Below are positions 49,164 through 55,714 of a DNA stretch of 64,000 nt, piece after piece. The first letter of the stretch is position 1. Each line of letters starts with the position of its first letter. The notes below the pieces were generated by a model. The model was not told the origin of the DNA. It worked only from the letters and a program-made list of their open reading frames with translations, and searched no databases. The position numbers and the translations under genes are program-made. The stretch is from a virus: the IMG/VR virus record IMGVR_UViG_3300004369_000010, positions 1 to 64,000 of that record. The stretch is one strand, 5' to 3'.

Positions 49164-49219
49164 TTGACATGGACTGTGGGGTGGGGTACAGTGAAACACA
49201 TCGGGAACACAAGGTTCCC
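49164..49219 (+). promoter_or_regulatory. Promoter with GGGAAC/GTTCCC leader hairpin for 49241
   Basis: TTGACA (49164-49169, in TTGACATGG), a 17-base spacer and TACAGT (49187-49192) are followed by a leader hairpin (GGGAAC 49203-49208, GTTCCC 49214-49219). An AAGGAGG ribosome site precedes ATG 49241. The same hairpin sequence occurs in the leader at 61159. Confidence 0.85.
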
Positions 49220-49240
49220 ACCGACACAAGGAGGCAACCA

Positions 49241-49408
49241 ATGAGCGGAACAGCAGACGGATGGCGTGACCCCGCACGAGACCACGCCCTCGCATTCACC
49301 CTGAAATGGGCAGAGCGAACAGGCAAAGACCCGCATGGGACAGAAGCCGAAGAAGTGTACGAGCAAGCGTTCCTGGATGCTTGTGACGCAATGGACGCAA
49401 GCCGATGA
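49241..49408 (+). CDS. Hypothetical small early protein
   Basis: The 55-residue protein begins MSGTADGWRDPARDHALAFT and ends EVYEQAFLDACDAMDASR. The start is set by AAGGAGG seven bases upstream; a longer frame from 49169 would begin inside the promoter. It is acidic and helical. Its stop overlaps the next ATG (ATGA), so the two are coupled. Confidence 0.7.
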   Translation: MSGTADGWRDPARDHALAFTLKWAERTGKDPHGTEAEEVYEQAFLDACDAMDASR

Positions 49409-49575
49409 GATACGACATCAAACAGAACTACGACACCGGTCTCTACCATGTCGTGGACACAGCCTGTGGCAACGCCCCCCTGTGGGGTGAAGAGTACGCC
49501 GACCGAAGCGAAGCCGTGAAGCGAGCCAAGCAGTTGGATCGGACAGCATTACCGATTCCGAGAAGGAGTCGTTGA
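49405..49575 (+). CDS. Hypothetical small early protein
   Basis: The 56-residue product reads MRYDIKQNYDTGLYHVVDTA, then CGNAPLWGEEYADRSEAVKR and a basic tail (LPIPRRSR). It is coupled to the preceding gene by ATGA overlap. It is probably a small beta-alpha protein; no family is recognised. Confidence 0.65.
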   Translation: MRYDIKQNYDTGLYHVVDTACGNAPLWGEEYADRSEAVKRAKQLDRTALPIPRRSR

Positions 49576-49755
49576 GTCTCACAGCGTAAGGGCGACACGT
49601 CGTCAGGCACTGGCGTCAAACCATGGAGCGGCTCTCATACCGTCCCTGTACCCCTCAGAGCGGGGTCTCCTAATGCCAGAAGCGTCACCCTCCGCCTCTC
49701 ACCCTATGCCTCGGGGTGAAGACGGCGACATGACGACACCACCTCCATGGGACGC

Positions 49756-49779
49756 ACCCCTCGCCGCAAGGCGGGGGGT
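49756..49779. terminator. Terminator between convergent units
   Basis: A 10-bp stem with one G-U pair (49756-49765 with 49770-49779) and a GCAA loop is followed by GTTCTCATTC on the plus strand. It lies before the convergent minus-strand gene ending at 49788. The 180 bp between 49575 and here hold no supported gene. Confidence 0.75.
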
Positions 49780-49787
49780 GTTCTCAT

Positions 49788-50039
49788 TCACAGACCGAAA
49801 CGACGGAACAGATCAGCCCTCTCCGGAAGCCACCGAAACAAGTGACCCGTCAGATACGCCCAGAACAACACCAAGCCAGGACGCCCCAACCGCCGAAGCG
49901 ACATCCGATGGAACGACGCCGACATCGTCGGCTGCCCAACCCGGATCGCAACCAGATCGTAGATGGCGATGTAGACAGCCAACCCACCCCAAGCCAACAA
50001 GCCCACATCGACAGGGGCGGGACTCTTACCTTGCGTCAT
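49788..50039 (-). CDS. Small membrane protein (DUF7427-like)
   Basis: The 83-residue product has VDVGLLAWGGLAVYIAIYDL and PGLVLFWAYLTGHLFRWLPE, two membrane helices around a short charged loop (GQPTMSASFHRMSLRRLGR). It ends ERADLFRRFGL. The pattern resembles small membrane proteins widespread in actinophages (the family I know as DUF7427). The ATG lies inside the end of the upstream small gene (14-base overlap). Confidence 0.65.
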   Translation of the reverse strand: MTQGKSPAPVDVGLLAWGGLAVYIAIYDLVAIRVGQPTMSASFHRMSLRRLGRPGLVLFWAYLTGHLFRWLPERADLFRRFGL

Positions 50040-50184
50040 GCGTGCGAAGAGGATGGCCCGGAGGGAGCAGCTGACGTTTCTTCCCGGCTTTCGTACCGGC
50101 AACAGTTTCGACTTCACCGGTTTGCGGGTTGACCCGAGTGCGGCCACCACCGGAGCCGCCATTGCCTTTCCTGCTCTTACCCAT
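50026..50184 (-). CDS. Small basic glycine-rich protein
   Basis: This is a 52-residue ORF (MGKSRKGNGGSGGGRTRVNP, QTGEVETVAGTKAGKKRQLL) with GGGAGG directly before its ATG at 50184. It is followed by an overlapping membrane-protein gene and preceded by MazG in the same direction. The strong ribosome site supports it as real. It may bind nucleic acid. Confidence 0.6.
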   Translation of the reverse strand: MGKSRKGNGGSGGGRTRVNPQTGEVETVAGTKAGKKRQLLPPGHPLRTHDAR

Positions 50185-50223
50185 GCCTCCCAGTATGACG
50201 CATCACATCAGGAGTCCCGTGGA

Positions 50224-50553
50224 TCATCGATTGTCTCCATCGCCGCTGATCGTCCCAGCAGCTTGTCGAGCAGCTAGTTTCGACAAGTTGAATCGAGCGA
50301 TGTCGTTGAGATCGACACCGAGTTGTTCGGCAAGTTGAGCGCAATACCAGAGAACATCACCGATCTCAGCGCAGATGCGGGTTTGTTGATCCTCATCGAA
50401 GACGCTGTTGTTGTCTCGGATCGTTTTCTTGACTTTCCCAGCGACCTCTCCAGCCTCGGACACCAAGCCAAGTGCCAGATAGTAGATGCCTTCGTTCCCT
50501 TTCGGGTAGTGGGCTGTTGTGTTTGACGCGCTTTGGTACACACTGAAGTCCAT
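50224..50553 (-). CDS. MazG-like nucleotide pyrophosphohydrolase
   Basis: I choose ATG 50553 (109 residues) because AAAGGAT precedes it; the longer frame runs through the tRNA-like gene. It has the MazG metal-binding core: YLALGLVSEAGEVAGKVKKT (E-x3-E), then AEIGDVLWYCAQLAEQLGVD. It hydrolyses nucleoside triphosphates; in phages MazG is thought to adjust nucleotide pools or alarmone levels. It is the first protein gene after the tRNA candidate. Confidence 0.88.
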   Translation of the reverse strand: MDFSVYQSASNTTAHYPKGNEGIYYLALGLVSEAGEVAGKVKKTIRDNNSVFDEDQQTRICAEIGDVLWYCAQLAEQLGVDLNDIARFNLSKLAARQAAGTISGDGDNR

Positions 50554-50570
50554 ATTGATCCTTTTGACAG

Positions 50571-50645
50571 TCCCCAGACAGGGAGTTGAACCCTGAAAGC
50601 GGGTGTTTATAAGACACCCCGCCCCAACCGGGAGCACCCCTGGGG
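50571..50645 (-). tRNA. Candidate tRNA-Ile (anticodon UAU) with atypical D arm
   Basis: A 75-nt cloverleaf can be drawn on the minus strand. The acceptor stem is CCCCAGG/TCTGGGG (7 bp, one G-U); the anticodon arm is GGTGT-CTTATAA-ACACC, with anticodon TAT between T33 and A37; the T arm is CAGGG-TTCAACT-CCCTG with the standard loop; the discriminator is A. The D arm is weak and position 8 is G where T is normal. The variable region is six bases and no CCA is encoded. It fills the 98-bp gap between two minus-strand genes. It could supply the AUA codon. Confidence 0.55.
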
Positions 50646-50651
50646 GCGGGT

Positions 50652-51305
50652 CTACTGTAGCCCAAATCTCCAGTTGAGGAAAACGCCTGCTTCATCAGAC
50701 AAGCCCATTGACAGGGCGAGATGGGCGGCGTCAGGGTCATCCCAGTCGGTGGTGTCGTCAAGTAGTGCTCCGGTGAGTACCTCAACATATTCGTTGTTTC
50801 TGAGCGTTTCTGGGCCTTCTGAGTGAAGAAGTGTGCCCCAAATCAACGACTTTCGGGATTTAGCAGTAAATGGCAAGCCGCAGATGTGAAGTCCATCACC
50901 CCCATCTTCAACATGAACCACCGACACACACTCGGTCACCCGCCCCTTCTTGTCCTCCAAATACGCTTCAGCCAGATCCTTCCCTTTTGAGAACTCCGGA
51001 TCGCTCGACATCCAGCCCTCCGCCAAAATACTGAACGCATCACACCCCCAACCTTTGCGCATCACAGCAGCAGCAGTCCCGATGCGCCACACCTTCTCCT
51101 CTTCATCAGTTGAATCCCCCCACGCTTCATCGAGCTGAGCAACAACCTTCAAATAGTCGCCCCTCCAGCCCATCACGTTGATTGACAGTTGCTCCCCGAT
51201 CCCAAACTCGGACAACAAATGCTCTTTTGCTGATTTGCCGACAGCCACAGCCAGGGAAACCTTGGCAACAGAGTCCGGATAGATGCCTTCCACACGACGC
51301 ACCAT
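50652..51305 (-). CDS. Hypothetical protein
   Basis: The 217-residue protein has a GAAAGGG site before its ATG at 51305. The sequence has AVAVGKSAKEHLLSEFGIGE, LKVVAQLDEAWGDSTDEEEK and a C-terminal DDPDAAHLALSMGLSDEAGV. It is acidic with scattered Trp and no enzyme motif. The family is not recognised. It is divergent from the Lys-rich gene at 51373. Confidence 0.65.
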   Translation of the reverse strand: MVRRVEGIYPDSVAKVSLAVAVGKSAKEHLLSEFGIGEQLSINVMGWRGDYLKVVAQLDEAWGDSTDEEEKVWRIGTAAAVMRKGWGCDAFSILAEGWMSSDPEFSKGKDLAEAYLEDKKGRVTECVSVVHVEDGGDGLHICGLPFTAKSRKSLIWGTLLHSEGPETLRNNEYVEVLTGALLDDTTDWDDPDAAHLALSMGLSDEAGVFLNWRFGLQ

Positions 51306-51372
51306 ACCCTTTCAGATGGATTTACAGTGGACTTCCACTATCGAGTCCGTAGAAGTGACTAAGGTGTACCTC

Positions 51373-51621
51373 ATGGTTGACAAGAACACCCCCAAGAAGA
51401 AGGCTGCTCCGAAGAAGGCAGCCGCCAAGAAGAAAGCCGCTCCAAAGAAAGTAGCCCCCAAGAAGGCTGAGTTCAAGGAGAACGCCAAAGATGGAGACGG
51501 CGATGGTCTCGTTCAGGACGGAACAATCCATGAACGCCCCTCCTCCAATGTGATTCGAACCAATGATGTGAAGAAGGCTTCGCTTCGAACACGTATGGCG
51601 AAGTGGTTCAAGCGCGGCTGA
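51373..51621 (+). CDS. Lys/Ala-rich histone-H1-like protein with DGDGxVQDGT motif
   Basis: I start it at 51373 (82 residues, MVDKNTPKKKAAPKKAAAKK) with AAGGTG upstream. Residues 7-35 are near-perfect KKAAPKK-type repeats, as in bacterial histone-H1-like and DNA-compacting proteins. Residues about 42-57 carry KDGDGDGLVQDGTIHERP, a Ca-loop-like motif shared with the N-terminus of the zeta/ART protein at 42483. A basic tail (RTRMAKWFKRG) ends it. It may bind packaged DNA or target the capsid. Confidence 0.7.
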   Translation: MVDKNTPKKKAAPKKAAAKKKAAPKKVAPKKAEFKENAKDGDGDGLVQDGTIHERPSSNVIRTNDVKKASLRTRMAKWFKRG

Positions 51622-52048
51622 GAATCAAACGGATCTCGTCAGCTGACAGCAGCACAACCGCATAGGACAGGTTGAGAGTCCCGTCGTCGTCTTCTAACAC
51701 AACATCAACAGCTTCTGGAGAAACTCCGAATGTCGATACCAACGCGGCTTTGATCACCGCGGCTTCTCGTTCGGACATCGCCACCTGATGTGCGAGTTGA
51801 TCCAGAATTGAGGAATACTCATCGAATTGGTCGTTGTCAACCTGTTCATTGAGATTTTTTTGATGTTTTTCGGCGAGAACACAGCCCGTACACGCCATTT
51901 CTTCAGTTGAAGCAGCTCTTTTGCGTCGTTCAATGTGGCCGCAGTCAAGTCGATGCTCGTATTCAACTCGACCCCATGATCCCGTGCGGCTGATCTCAAC
52001 AACGCGGCGTCGAGGAGCAGCTTTTCGACTTATTGGCTCGCCAGCCAC
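51608..52048 (-). CDS. Zinc-binding hypothetical protein
   Basis: I use GTG 52048 (146 residues) because GAAGG lies six bases upstream and the overlap with the previous gene is then only 19 bases. The core is RVEYEHRLDCGHIERRKRAA followed by EEMACTGC, a Cys/His metal site. A helical C-terminal half follows (YSSILDQLAHQVAMSEREAA). It ends SADEIRLILSRA and converges on the Lys-rich gene, overlapping its end by 14 bases. The family is not recognised. Confidence 0.6.
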   Translation of the reverse strand: MAGEPISRKAAPRRRVVEISRTGSWGRVEYEHRLDCGHIERRKRAASTEEMACTGCVLAEKHQKNLNEQVDNDQFDEYSSILDQLAHQVAMSEREAAVIKAALVSTFGVSPEAVDVVLEDDDGTLNLSYAVVLLSADEIRLILSRA

Positions 52049-52383
52049 GCTTTGCCTTCTCGAACAGCGTCCGCAAGTCCCGCTCCCCAAGGGAATGCGA
52101 GTTGGATCGCCCACTTCTTTCCCATCCATCCTGGCAGCTCATTGTTCCCTTCGATAAACGGGGGTAGTTCAGCTGCGAGTTGTTCAGCTGCTTGTTGGAT
52201 GCGTTGTTGCTCAGCGATCCAGCTTTTGAGGAGGGGGGTGGGTTCTGTGTCCGGTAGCGAGTTTGCTATTTCGTTGGCGATCTCTTTCGGTGGGAACAGC
52301 ATTTGTCCTTCCTCCGAGGTCGGATCTACACCGGCTTGCTCCATAGCCATCAGGTTGAACAGGACTTCCATAACTTCATTCAT
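52030..52383 (-). CDS. Hypothetical helical protein
   Basis: I choose ATG 52383 (117 residues) with AAGG nine bases before it; the TTG at 52401 would overlap that site. It has MEVLFNLMAMEQAGVDPTSE, PLLKSWIAEQQRIQQAAEQL and ends LADAVREGKAWLASQ. It is mostly alpha-helical with no recognised family. It is coupled to the zinc-binding gene downstream. Confidence 0.6.
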   Translation of the reverse strand: MNEVMEVLFNLMAMEQAGVDPTSEEGQMLFPPKEIANEIANSLPDTEPTPLLKSWIAEQQRIQQAAEQLAAELPPFIEGNNELPGWMGKKWAIQLAFPWGAGLADAVREGKAWLASQ

Positions 52384-52420
52384 AGTGTCTACCTTAGTCA
52401 AAAAAGTTTGAGGGTAATGC

Positions 52421-52449
52421 TTGACACCGGATGTCGTTCTTCATATGTT
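52421..52449 (+). promoter_or_regulatory. Promoter for a leaderless transcript (52456)
   Basis: TTGACA (52421-52426), a 17-base spacer and TATGTT (52444-52449) are followed six bases later by the ATG at 52456, so the transcript probably begins at the start codon itself. Confidence 0.75.
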
Positions 52450-52455
52450 GAGGTC

Positions 52456-52716
52456 ATGACCTACTACCACACATCACATCCGCCGATTTACTACAAGATA
52501 CGAACAGTTGTTCGTTGCGTCTTTTGGGGTTCCGTTGGTGCTGGCTTGATGGCCTTCGCCTCCTGGTTCTCCCAGTTGGATGACAAGCCTGCTTGTCCGA
52601 TCACTCTGAACAGCGACTTCACATATGAGGCATCCCAGTCGTTTGAGGTTGCCTCGTGTGACCCCGGCAGGAATGTTGTTCTGGTGGATAACACCAGGTG
52701 GGAATGGGAAATCTAA
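52456..52716 (+). CDS. Small membrane protein with extracytoplasmic domain
   Basis: The 86-residue product has a membrane helix (VVRCVFWGSVGAGLMAFASW) followed by a short domain with two Cys (ACPITLNSDFTYEASQSFEV, ASCDPGRNVVLVDN) that could form a disulfide outside the cell. The start is set by the leaderless promoter; a longer frame from 52303 would overlap the promoter. It may be a superinfection-exclusion or membrane-modifying protein; the family is not recognised. Confidence 0.65.
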   Translation: MTYYHTSHPPIYYKIRTVVRCVFWGSVGAGLMAFASWFSQLDDKPACPITLNSDFTYEASQSFEVASCDPGRNVVLVDNTRWEWEI

Positions 52717-52733
52717 AAAGTTTTCTTTCTGAG

Positions 52734-52762
52734 TTGTATTCTTACACCTAACGCATTACTAT
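52734..52762 (+). promoter_or_regulatory. Promoter for 52793
   Basis: TTGTAT (52734-52739), a 17-base spacer and TACTAT (52757-52762) precede the leader CCATACCTACTA (52768-52779), which is repeated at 63533-63544 in front of another small zinc-protein operon. An AAAGGAA site follows. Confidence 0.7.
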
Positions 52763-52792
52763 CTTTCCCATACCTACTATCAAAGGAATGGA

Positions 52793-52966
52793 ATGACGCT
52801 CAACCAGAACGACATCAACAAAGAAGCAAAGAAACTCATCGACGAAGCACTTGCCGACTACTCCGGTGTGAACTTCGTAGAGGCAGGAGACATCACGAAC
52901 CTTCTCCTTGACCTCCGACTTCTATTCGCCGAGGAGGTGACAACAGTTGGAAACACAGACGCTTGA
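52793..52966 (+). CDS. Hypothetical small early protein
   Basis: The 57-residue protein (MTLNQNDINKEAKKLIDEAL, then FVEAGDITNLLLDLRLLFAE) is helical and acidic. An AAAGGAA site precedes its ATG. It overlaps the next gene by 20 bases, with that gene's GGAGG site inside its end. The family is not recognised. Confidence 0.65.
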   Translation: MTLNQNDINKEAKKLIDEALADYSGVNFVEAGDITNLLLDLRLLFAEEVTTVGNTDA

Positions 52967-53183
52967 TTACGGCGGGTTCCTACGACTCGTCGCCGACATC
53001 CACGGACAACTCCGCCACGAGGTCGGCCCGGACATTCGATACGGACAAACACTCTTCAATGTCCTCACCAAGGTACGACCTGACATCGCAGAAGAACTGA
53101 GGGGAACGAAACTAGACCCCTTCCACAAGACGGGCGAACACATCCTGCCCGAAACATACAAGTTCATCCATGATCTCTGGTAG
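52947..53183 (+). CDS. Hypothetical protein of an actinophage-type family
   Basis: The 78-residue protein starts at TTG 52947, nine bases after GGAGG, and reads METQTLDYGGFLRLVADIHG, then TLFNVLTKVRPDIAEELRGT and KTGEHILPETYKFIHDLW. Short proteins of this kind are frequent in actinophage early regions; the function is unknown. A strong bidirectional terminator follows at 53208. Confidence 0.65.
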   Translation: METQTLDYGGFLRLVADIHGQLRHEVGPDIRYGQTLFNVLTKVRPDIAEELRGTKLDPFHKTGEHILPETYKFIHDLW

Positions 53184-53207
53184 GTAGTAGGTACCCCAGA
53201 AAAGAAG

Positions 53208-53240
53208 AACCCCCCGTCGAACCCTTGCCGACGGGGGGTT
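53208..53240. terminator. Bidirectional rho-independent terminator
   Basis: A perfect 12-bp stem (53208-53219 with 53229-53240) with a 9-nt loop has T-rich flanks on both strands (TTTCTTC on plus; TTCTTCTTTT on minus). It separates the plus-strand gene ending at 53183 from the minus-strand SSB gene ending at 53261. Confidence 0.92.
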
Positions 53241-53260
53241 TCTTCATCTCCGACAAGAGA

Positions 53261-53695
53261 TCAGAACGGCTCCGAGTCCTCCAGAACCTGACTCGGACGA
53301 CCCTTCGTCGGAACTCGACGAGCCTGACCGCCTTCGGCTGCCCGACGACTACGAACAATTGACTCCAAAGCCCTGGTCGAGATCGCAACATCATCGGCGA
53401 CAAGTTCAACAACCGACCGGTTCTGGCCTTCCTTGTCCTGATAGGTACGCTGCTCCAAGCGGCCAGTCACAATGACTCGAATGCCCTTCTCCAGAACATT
53501 CGCCGCCTCCTCAGCAAGGTTTCGCCAAGCAACCACATTGAAAAACGAGGTTTTCTCCTGCTTTTCACCGGACTGATCCGTCCAATAGTGATTACAAGCG
53601 ATACTGAACGACAACTTTGCCGCTCCAGTCGACGTGAACTTCAAATCGGGGTCCTGAGTGACATTCCCGGTAAGTGTGGTGGGACTAGCTGACAT
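53261..53695 (-). CDS. ssb: Single-stranded DNA-binding protein
   Basis: The 144-residue protein has the OB-fold SSB sequence: LTGNVTQDPDLKFTSTGAAK, LSFSIACNHYW, TSFFNVVAWRNLAEEAANVL, KGIRVIVTGRLEQRTYQDKE. It ends in a short tail EDSEPF, the acidic/Phe terminal motif that recruits replication partners. It coats single strands in replication and annealing. A GGAGG lies upstream of ATG 53695. It is divergent from 53762. Confidence 0.95.
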   Translation of the reverse strand: MSASPTTLTGNVTQDPDLKFTSTGAAKLSFSIACNHYWTDQSGEKQEKTSFFNVVAWRNLAEEAANVLEKGIRVIVTGRLEQRTYQDKEGQNRSVVELVADDVAISTRALESIVRSRRAAEGGQARRVPTKGRPSQVLEDSEPF

Positions 53696-53761
53696 TATCT
53701 ACGGATCCTCCGTGTTTCATGCCCCAACGGGACTGCTGGGGTCTGAGGGACAGACTAGCCG

Positions 53762-54025
53762 ATGTTCCACCCCGGCAGCAACAGTTCTGGTAGATTTCTC
53801 AACATGGACGCAGACCTTGAAGCCGAGATTCGACTGTGGGCGATCACCAAAATCGCTGAAGTTCTCACAGATTTGGCTGACGACCCTGATGAAGACGAAC
53901 CCATCGACCGGGAAGAACTATTTGACCAGTTGAAGTCCGTCGGCGAAATGATCTTTGATGCGTTGAACATCGAAATCTTGTCATCCGACGGGCGGCGGGC
54001 AACAGCCACATTCGGTGATGACTAA
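53762..54025 (+). CDS. Hypothetical acidic protein
   Basis: The 87-residue product is mainly acidic helices (MDADLEAEIRLWAITKIAEV, DPDEDEPIDREELFDQLKSV). Two starts are possible: ATG 53762 with GAGGGA 12 bases before it, or ATG 53804, where the conserved-looking part begins. The stop overlaps a small zinc-like ORF. The family is not recognised. Confidence 0.6.
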   Translation: MFHPGSNSSGRFLNMDADLEAEIRLWAITKIAEVLTDLADDPDEDEPIDREELFDQLKSVGEMIFDALNIEILSSDGRRATATFGDD

Positions 54026-54170
54026 CCGGAAATGCCCTGAATGCGACGGGGTATACGACCCCGATCATGAGGATCACATCACAGTAGAGGGTCGCCCGCT
54101 CCAGACCTGCCTTCGCCTCGAACAACCTGCTCGATCGCCTTCGATGCCGCCAGACCAGACTTCTCGATAG
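54018..54170 (+). CDS. Possible small zinc-ribbon protein
   Basis: This 50-residue ORF (MTNRKCPECDGVYDPDHEDH, then ITVEGRPLQTCLR) starts inside the end of the previous gene. It has a CPEC motif plus a later Cys, as in the other small zinc proteins of this region. It overlaps the convergent gene at 54079 by 92 bases, which weakens the call. Confidence 0.35.
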   Translation: MTNRKCPECDGVYDPDHEDHITVEGRPLQTCLRLEQPARSPSMPPDQTSR

Positions 54171-54477
54171 TGTCCTGAACGAACTCATCCCAAGCTTCGG
54201 TCATCTGAATCTTCGTCATAATGTCGTCGTCAAAAGTCCCGTGCTTCTCAAAGAGGTAGTTGTCGACTTCGTTTCGTTCGAGAACGATCAAGGATGCGAA
54301 CTTCTCAACGTTGTCGACGGCGACCAGGAGATCGACGAGGGCCATGTCTCCGAACTTCTTGTGGAACTCTCGTACGAGACCGGCTGCTGCTTGTCGACGG
54401 AATACGGCTTCCGGGTCAATAGCCGCATACACCAAAGCGTTGATTTGTTCCGGTGTCAAAGCCTCATCGTCATCCAT
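54079..54477 (-). CDS. Hypothetical helical protein
   Basis: I use ATG 54477 (132 residues), preceded by GGGG at eight bases; the longer frame starts upstream without support. It reads MDDDEALTPEQINALVYAAI, FHKKFGDMALVDLLVAVDNV and IMTKIQMTEAWDEFVQDTIE, mostly helical. It may bind DNA or a partner, but no family is recognised. It is downstream of the DUF932 gene in the same direction. Confidence 0.6.
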   Translation of the reverse strand: MDDDEALTPEQINALVYAAIDPEAVFRRQAAAGLVREFHKKFGDMALVDLLVAVDNVEKFASLIVLERNEVDNYLFEKHGTFDDDIMTKIQMTEAWDEFVQDTIEKSGLAASKAIEQVVRGEGRSGAGDPLL

Positions 54478-54545
54478 TATTGCCCCTAAACGACAAAGTG
54501 GGGTGGTTTCCCACCCCAACATTGTAGTTCAGTTTTGTTGTTCGG

Positions 54546-55574
54546 TCAGACGAGTGACAGTACCGCTTCCTGAGCGGTGATTTTGGTTCGTGTGACCCAA
54601 CTGTTGTCATCCAAAGAGGCCATAGCCCGATCCTTCGGGTCGGCTTCCCGGTGATGATCCAGGTATTCGCCAATAGCGTTGTAGATCGCCCAACCGTTGT
54701 AGCCGAAACCACCAGCGTTCTTATCTGACGAGTAAATCGCTCGAATCAGCAAGTTCTGGTCATCTCGGTTCTTTTTCTGACGCTCGGTCTCACCCTTCTT
54801 CGCAGGGAACACCTTGTTGAGGACTGTGTCCAACTGGGGGGATGATGCCGGTACAGGCACACGGAGCATCTGCTCGGCCATCACCTTGAATGACTTCGCC
54901 CATTCCGTGGAAATGTGAAGAACTTCCTGAGCGTCATCAAATGCTGAGTCAATGTTCTTGGTGTGGCGTGCCACGAACACACGTTCGGCGTTGTGGAGAC
55001 CCAGTCGGACTGTGTTGTTACACACCGCCCTGATGTCTGTGTTGGCGTAACGAACCGGCCATACGCCGTCGTGACCCGTGGACACAACGAGGTAACGGGC
55101 GATCCGGTCGTTCACGCCGGTCGGGTCAATGACGAGGGGGCCGAGATCAAGGGTCATGAAGAACCGCTTGCCATCTAGGAGCACACCGGCTGTGTCAACG
55201 ACGGCATCTCCAGCGGATGCTCCGACGACGGCGAGAGCACGCTCGGCGACCTCCATGTTCTGTTTCACGGTGTATCGGGTTCCGACCGTTGCCAATCCGT
55301 CGAATGTTCCGTCGGTGTTGGCTCGGATGGTGGCCCGACTGTCGTCAATCAGGACGGGTGTGCCGTCGGGGTTGCGGAGAATGTTGCCGTCTTCATCGCA
55401 GGCGACGACCCGGACGATCCGGACCTCGTAGTCGGCTTCGGCGGCCTTCAGCATCTCCTCGGCGGTTGCCAACCCTTTCAGGGGTGTTCCTAGGCGATGC
55501 CAGGGAACTCCTCCGGTGGCGGCGTAGGCGAACTTGGCTGTGCCGTCGGCCTTTATTTCTAGTTCGTGACTCAT
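54546..55574 (-). CDS. DUF932 / phage-plasmid LGT family protein
   Basis: The 342-residue protein has the family hallmarks: VPWHRLGTPLKGLATAEEML, LATVGTRYTVKQNMEVAERA, DGKRFFMTLDLGPLVIDPTG and RAVCNNTVRLGLHNAERVFV, followed by HTKNIDSAFDDAQEVL. The family is common in actinophages and plasmids and its function is unknown. It is divergent from the leaderless gene at 55715, with operator-like DNA between. Confidence 0.85.
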   Translation of the reverse strand: MSHELEIKADGTAKFAYAATGGVPWHRLGTPLKGLATAEEMLKAAEADYEVRIVRVVACDEDGNILRNPDGTPVLIDDSRATIRANTDGTFDGLATVGTRYTVKQNMEVAERALAVVGASAGDAVVDTAGVLLDGKRFFMTLDLGPLVIDPTGVNDRIARYLVVSTGHDGVWPVRYANTDIRAVCNNTVRLGLHNAERVFVARHTKNIDSAFDDAQEVLHISTEWAKSFKVMAEQMLRVPVPASSPQLDTVLNKVFPAKKGETERQKKNRDDQNLLIRAIYSSDKNAGGFGYNGWAIYNAIGEYLDHHREADPKDRAMASLDDNSWVTRTKITAQEAVLSLV

Positions 55575-55655
55575 GTGTCCTCCTTCAGAGGTCTAGTAGG
55601 TAAATCTATCGGAGCCGAGTGTACCCTCTCCTCTCCCCTAAATCAAACCAGAAAG

Positions 55656-55671
55656 TCAGAAAGATTTCTGA
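55656..55671. promoter_or_regulatory. Palindromic operator TCAGAAA-GA-TTTCTGA
   Basis: A perfect 7-bp inverted repeat with a 2-bp centre lies nine bases upstream of the -35 at 55680. AAAGATTTCTGA recurs upstream of the minus-strand TTGACATGG promoter at 63445, and variants (TCAGAAAAATCT, TCAAAAATCT) lie upstream of the promoters at 62828 and 61117. Confidence 0.7.
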
Positions 55672-55679
55672 GAAAACAG

Positions 55680-55708
55680 TTGACATGGATACACAGGGTG
55701 GGTATGCT
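55680..55708 (+). promoter_or_regulatory. Promoter for a leaderless transcript (55715)
   Basis: TTGACA (55680-55685, in TTGACATGGATA), a 17-base spacer and TATGCT (55703-55708) are followed six bases later by the ATG at 55715. The transcript would begin at the start codon. Confidence 0.85.
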
Positions 55709-55714
55709 CCACTC

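Noticed and set aside
49673-50074. Plus-strand Pro/Thr-rich 133-residue frame
   Set aside because: It runs through a terminator hairpin and is antisense to a membrane-protein gene with better support.
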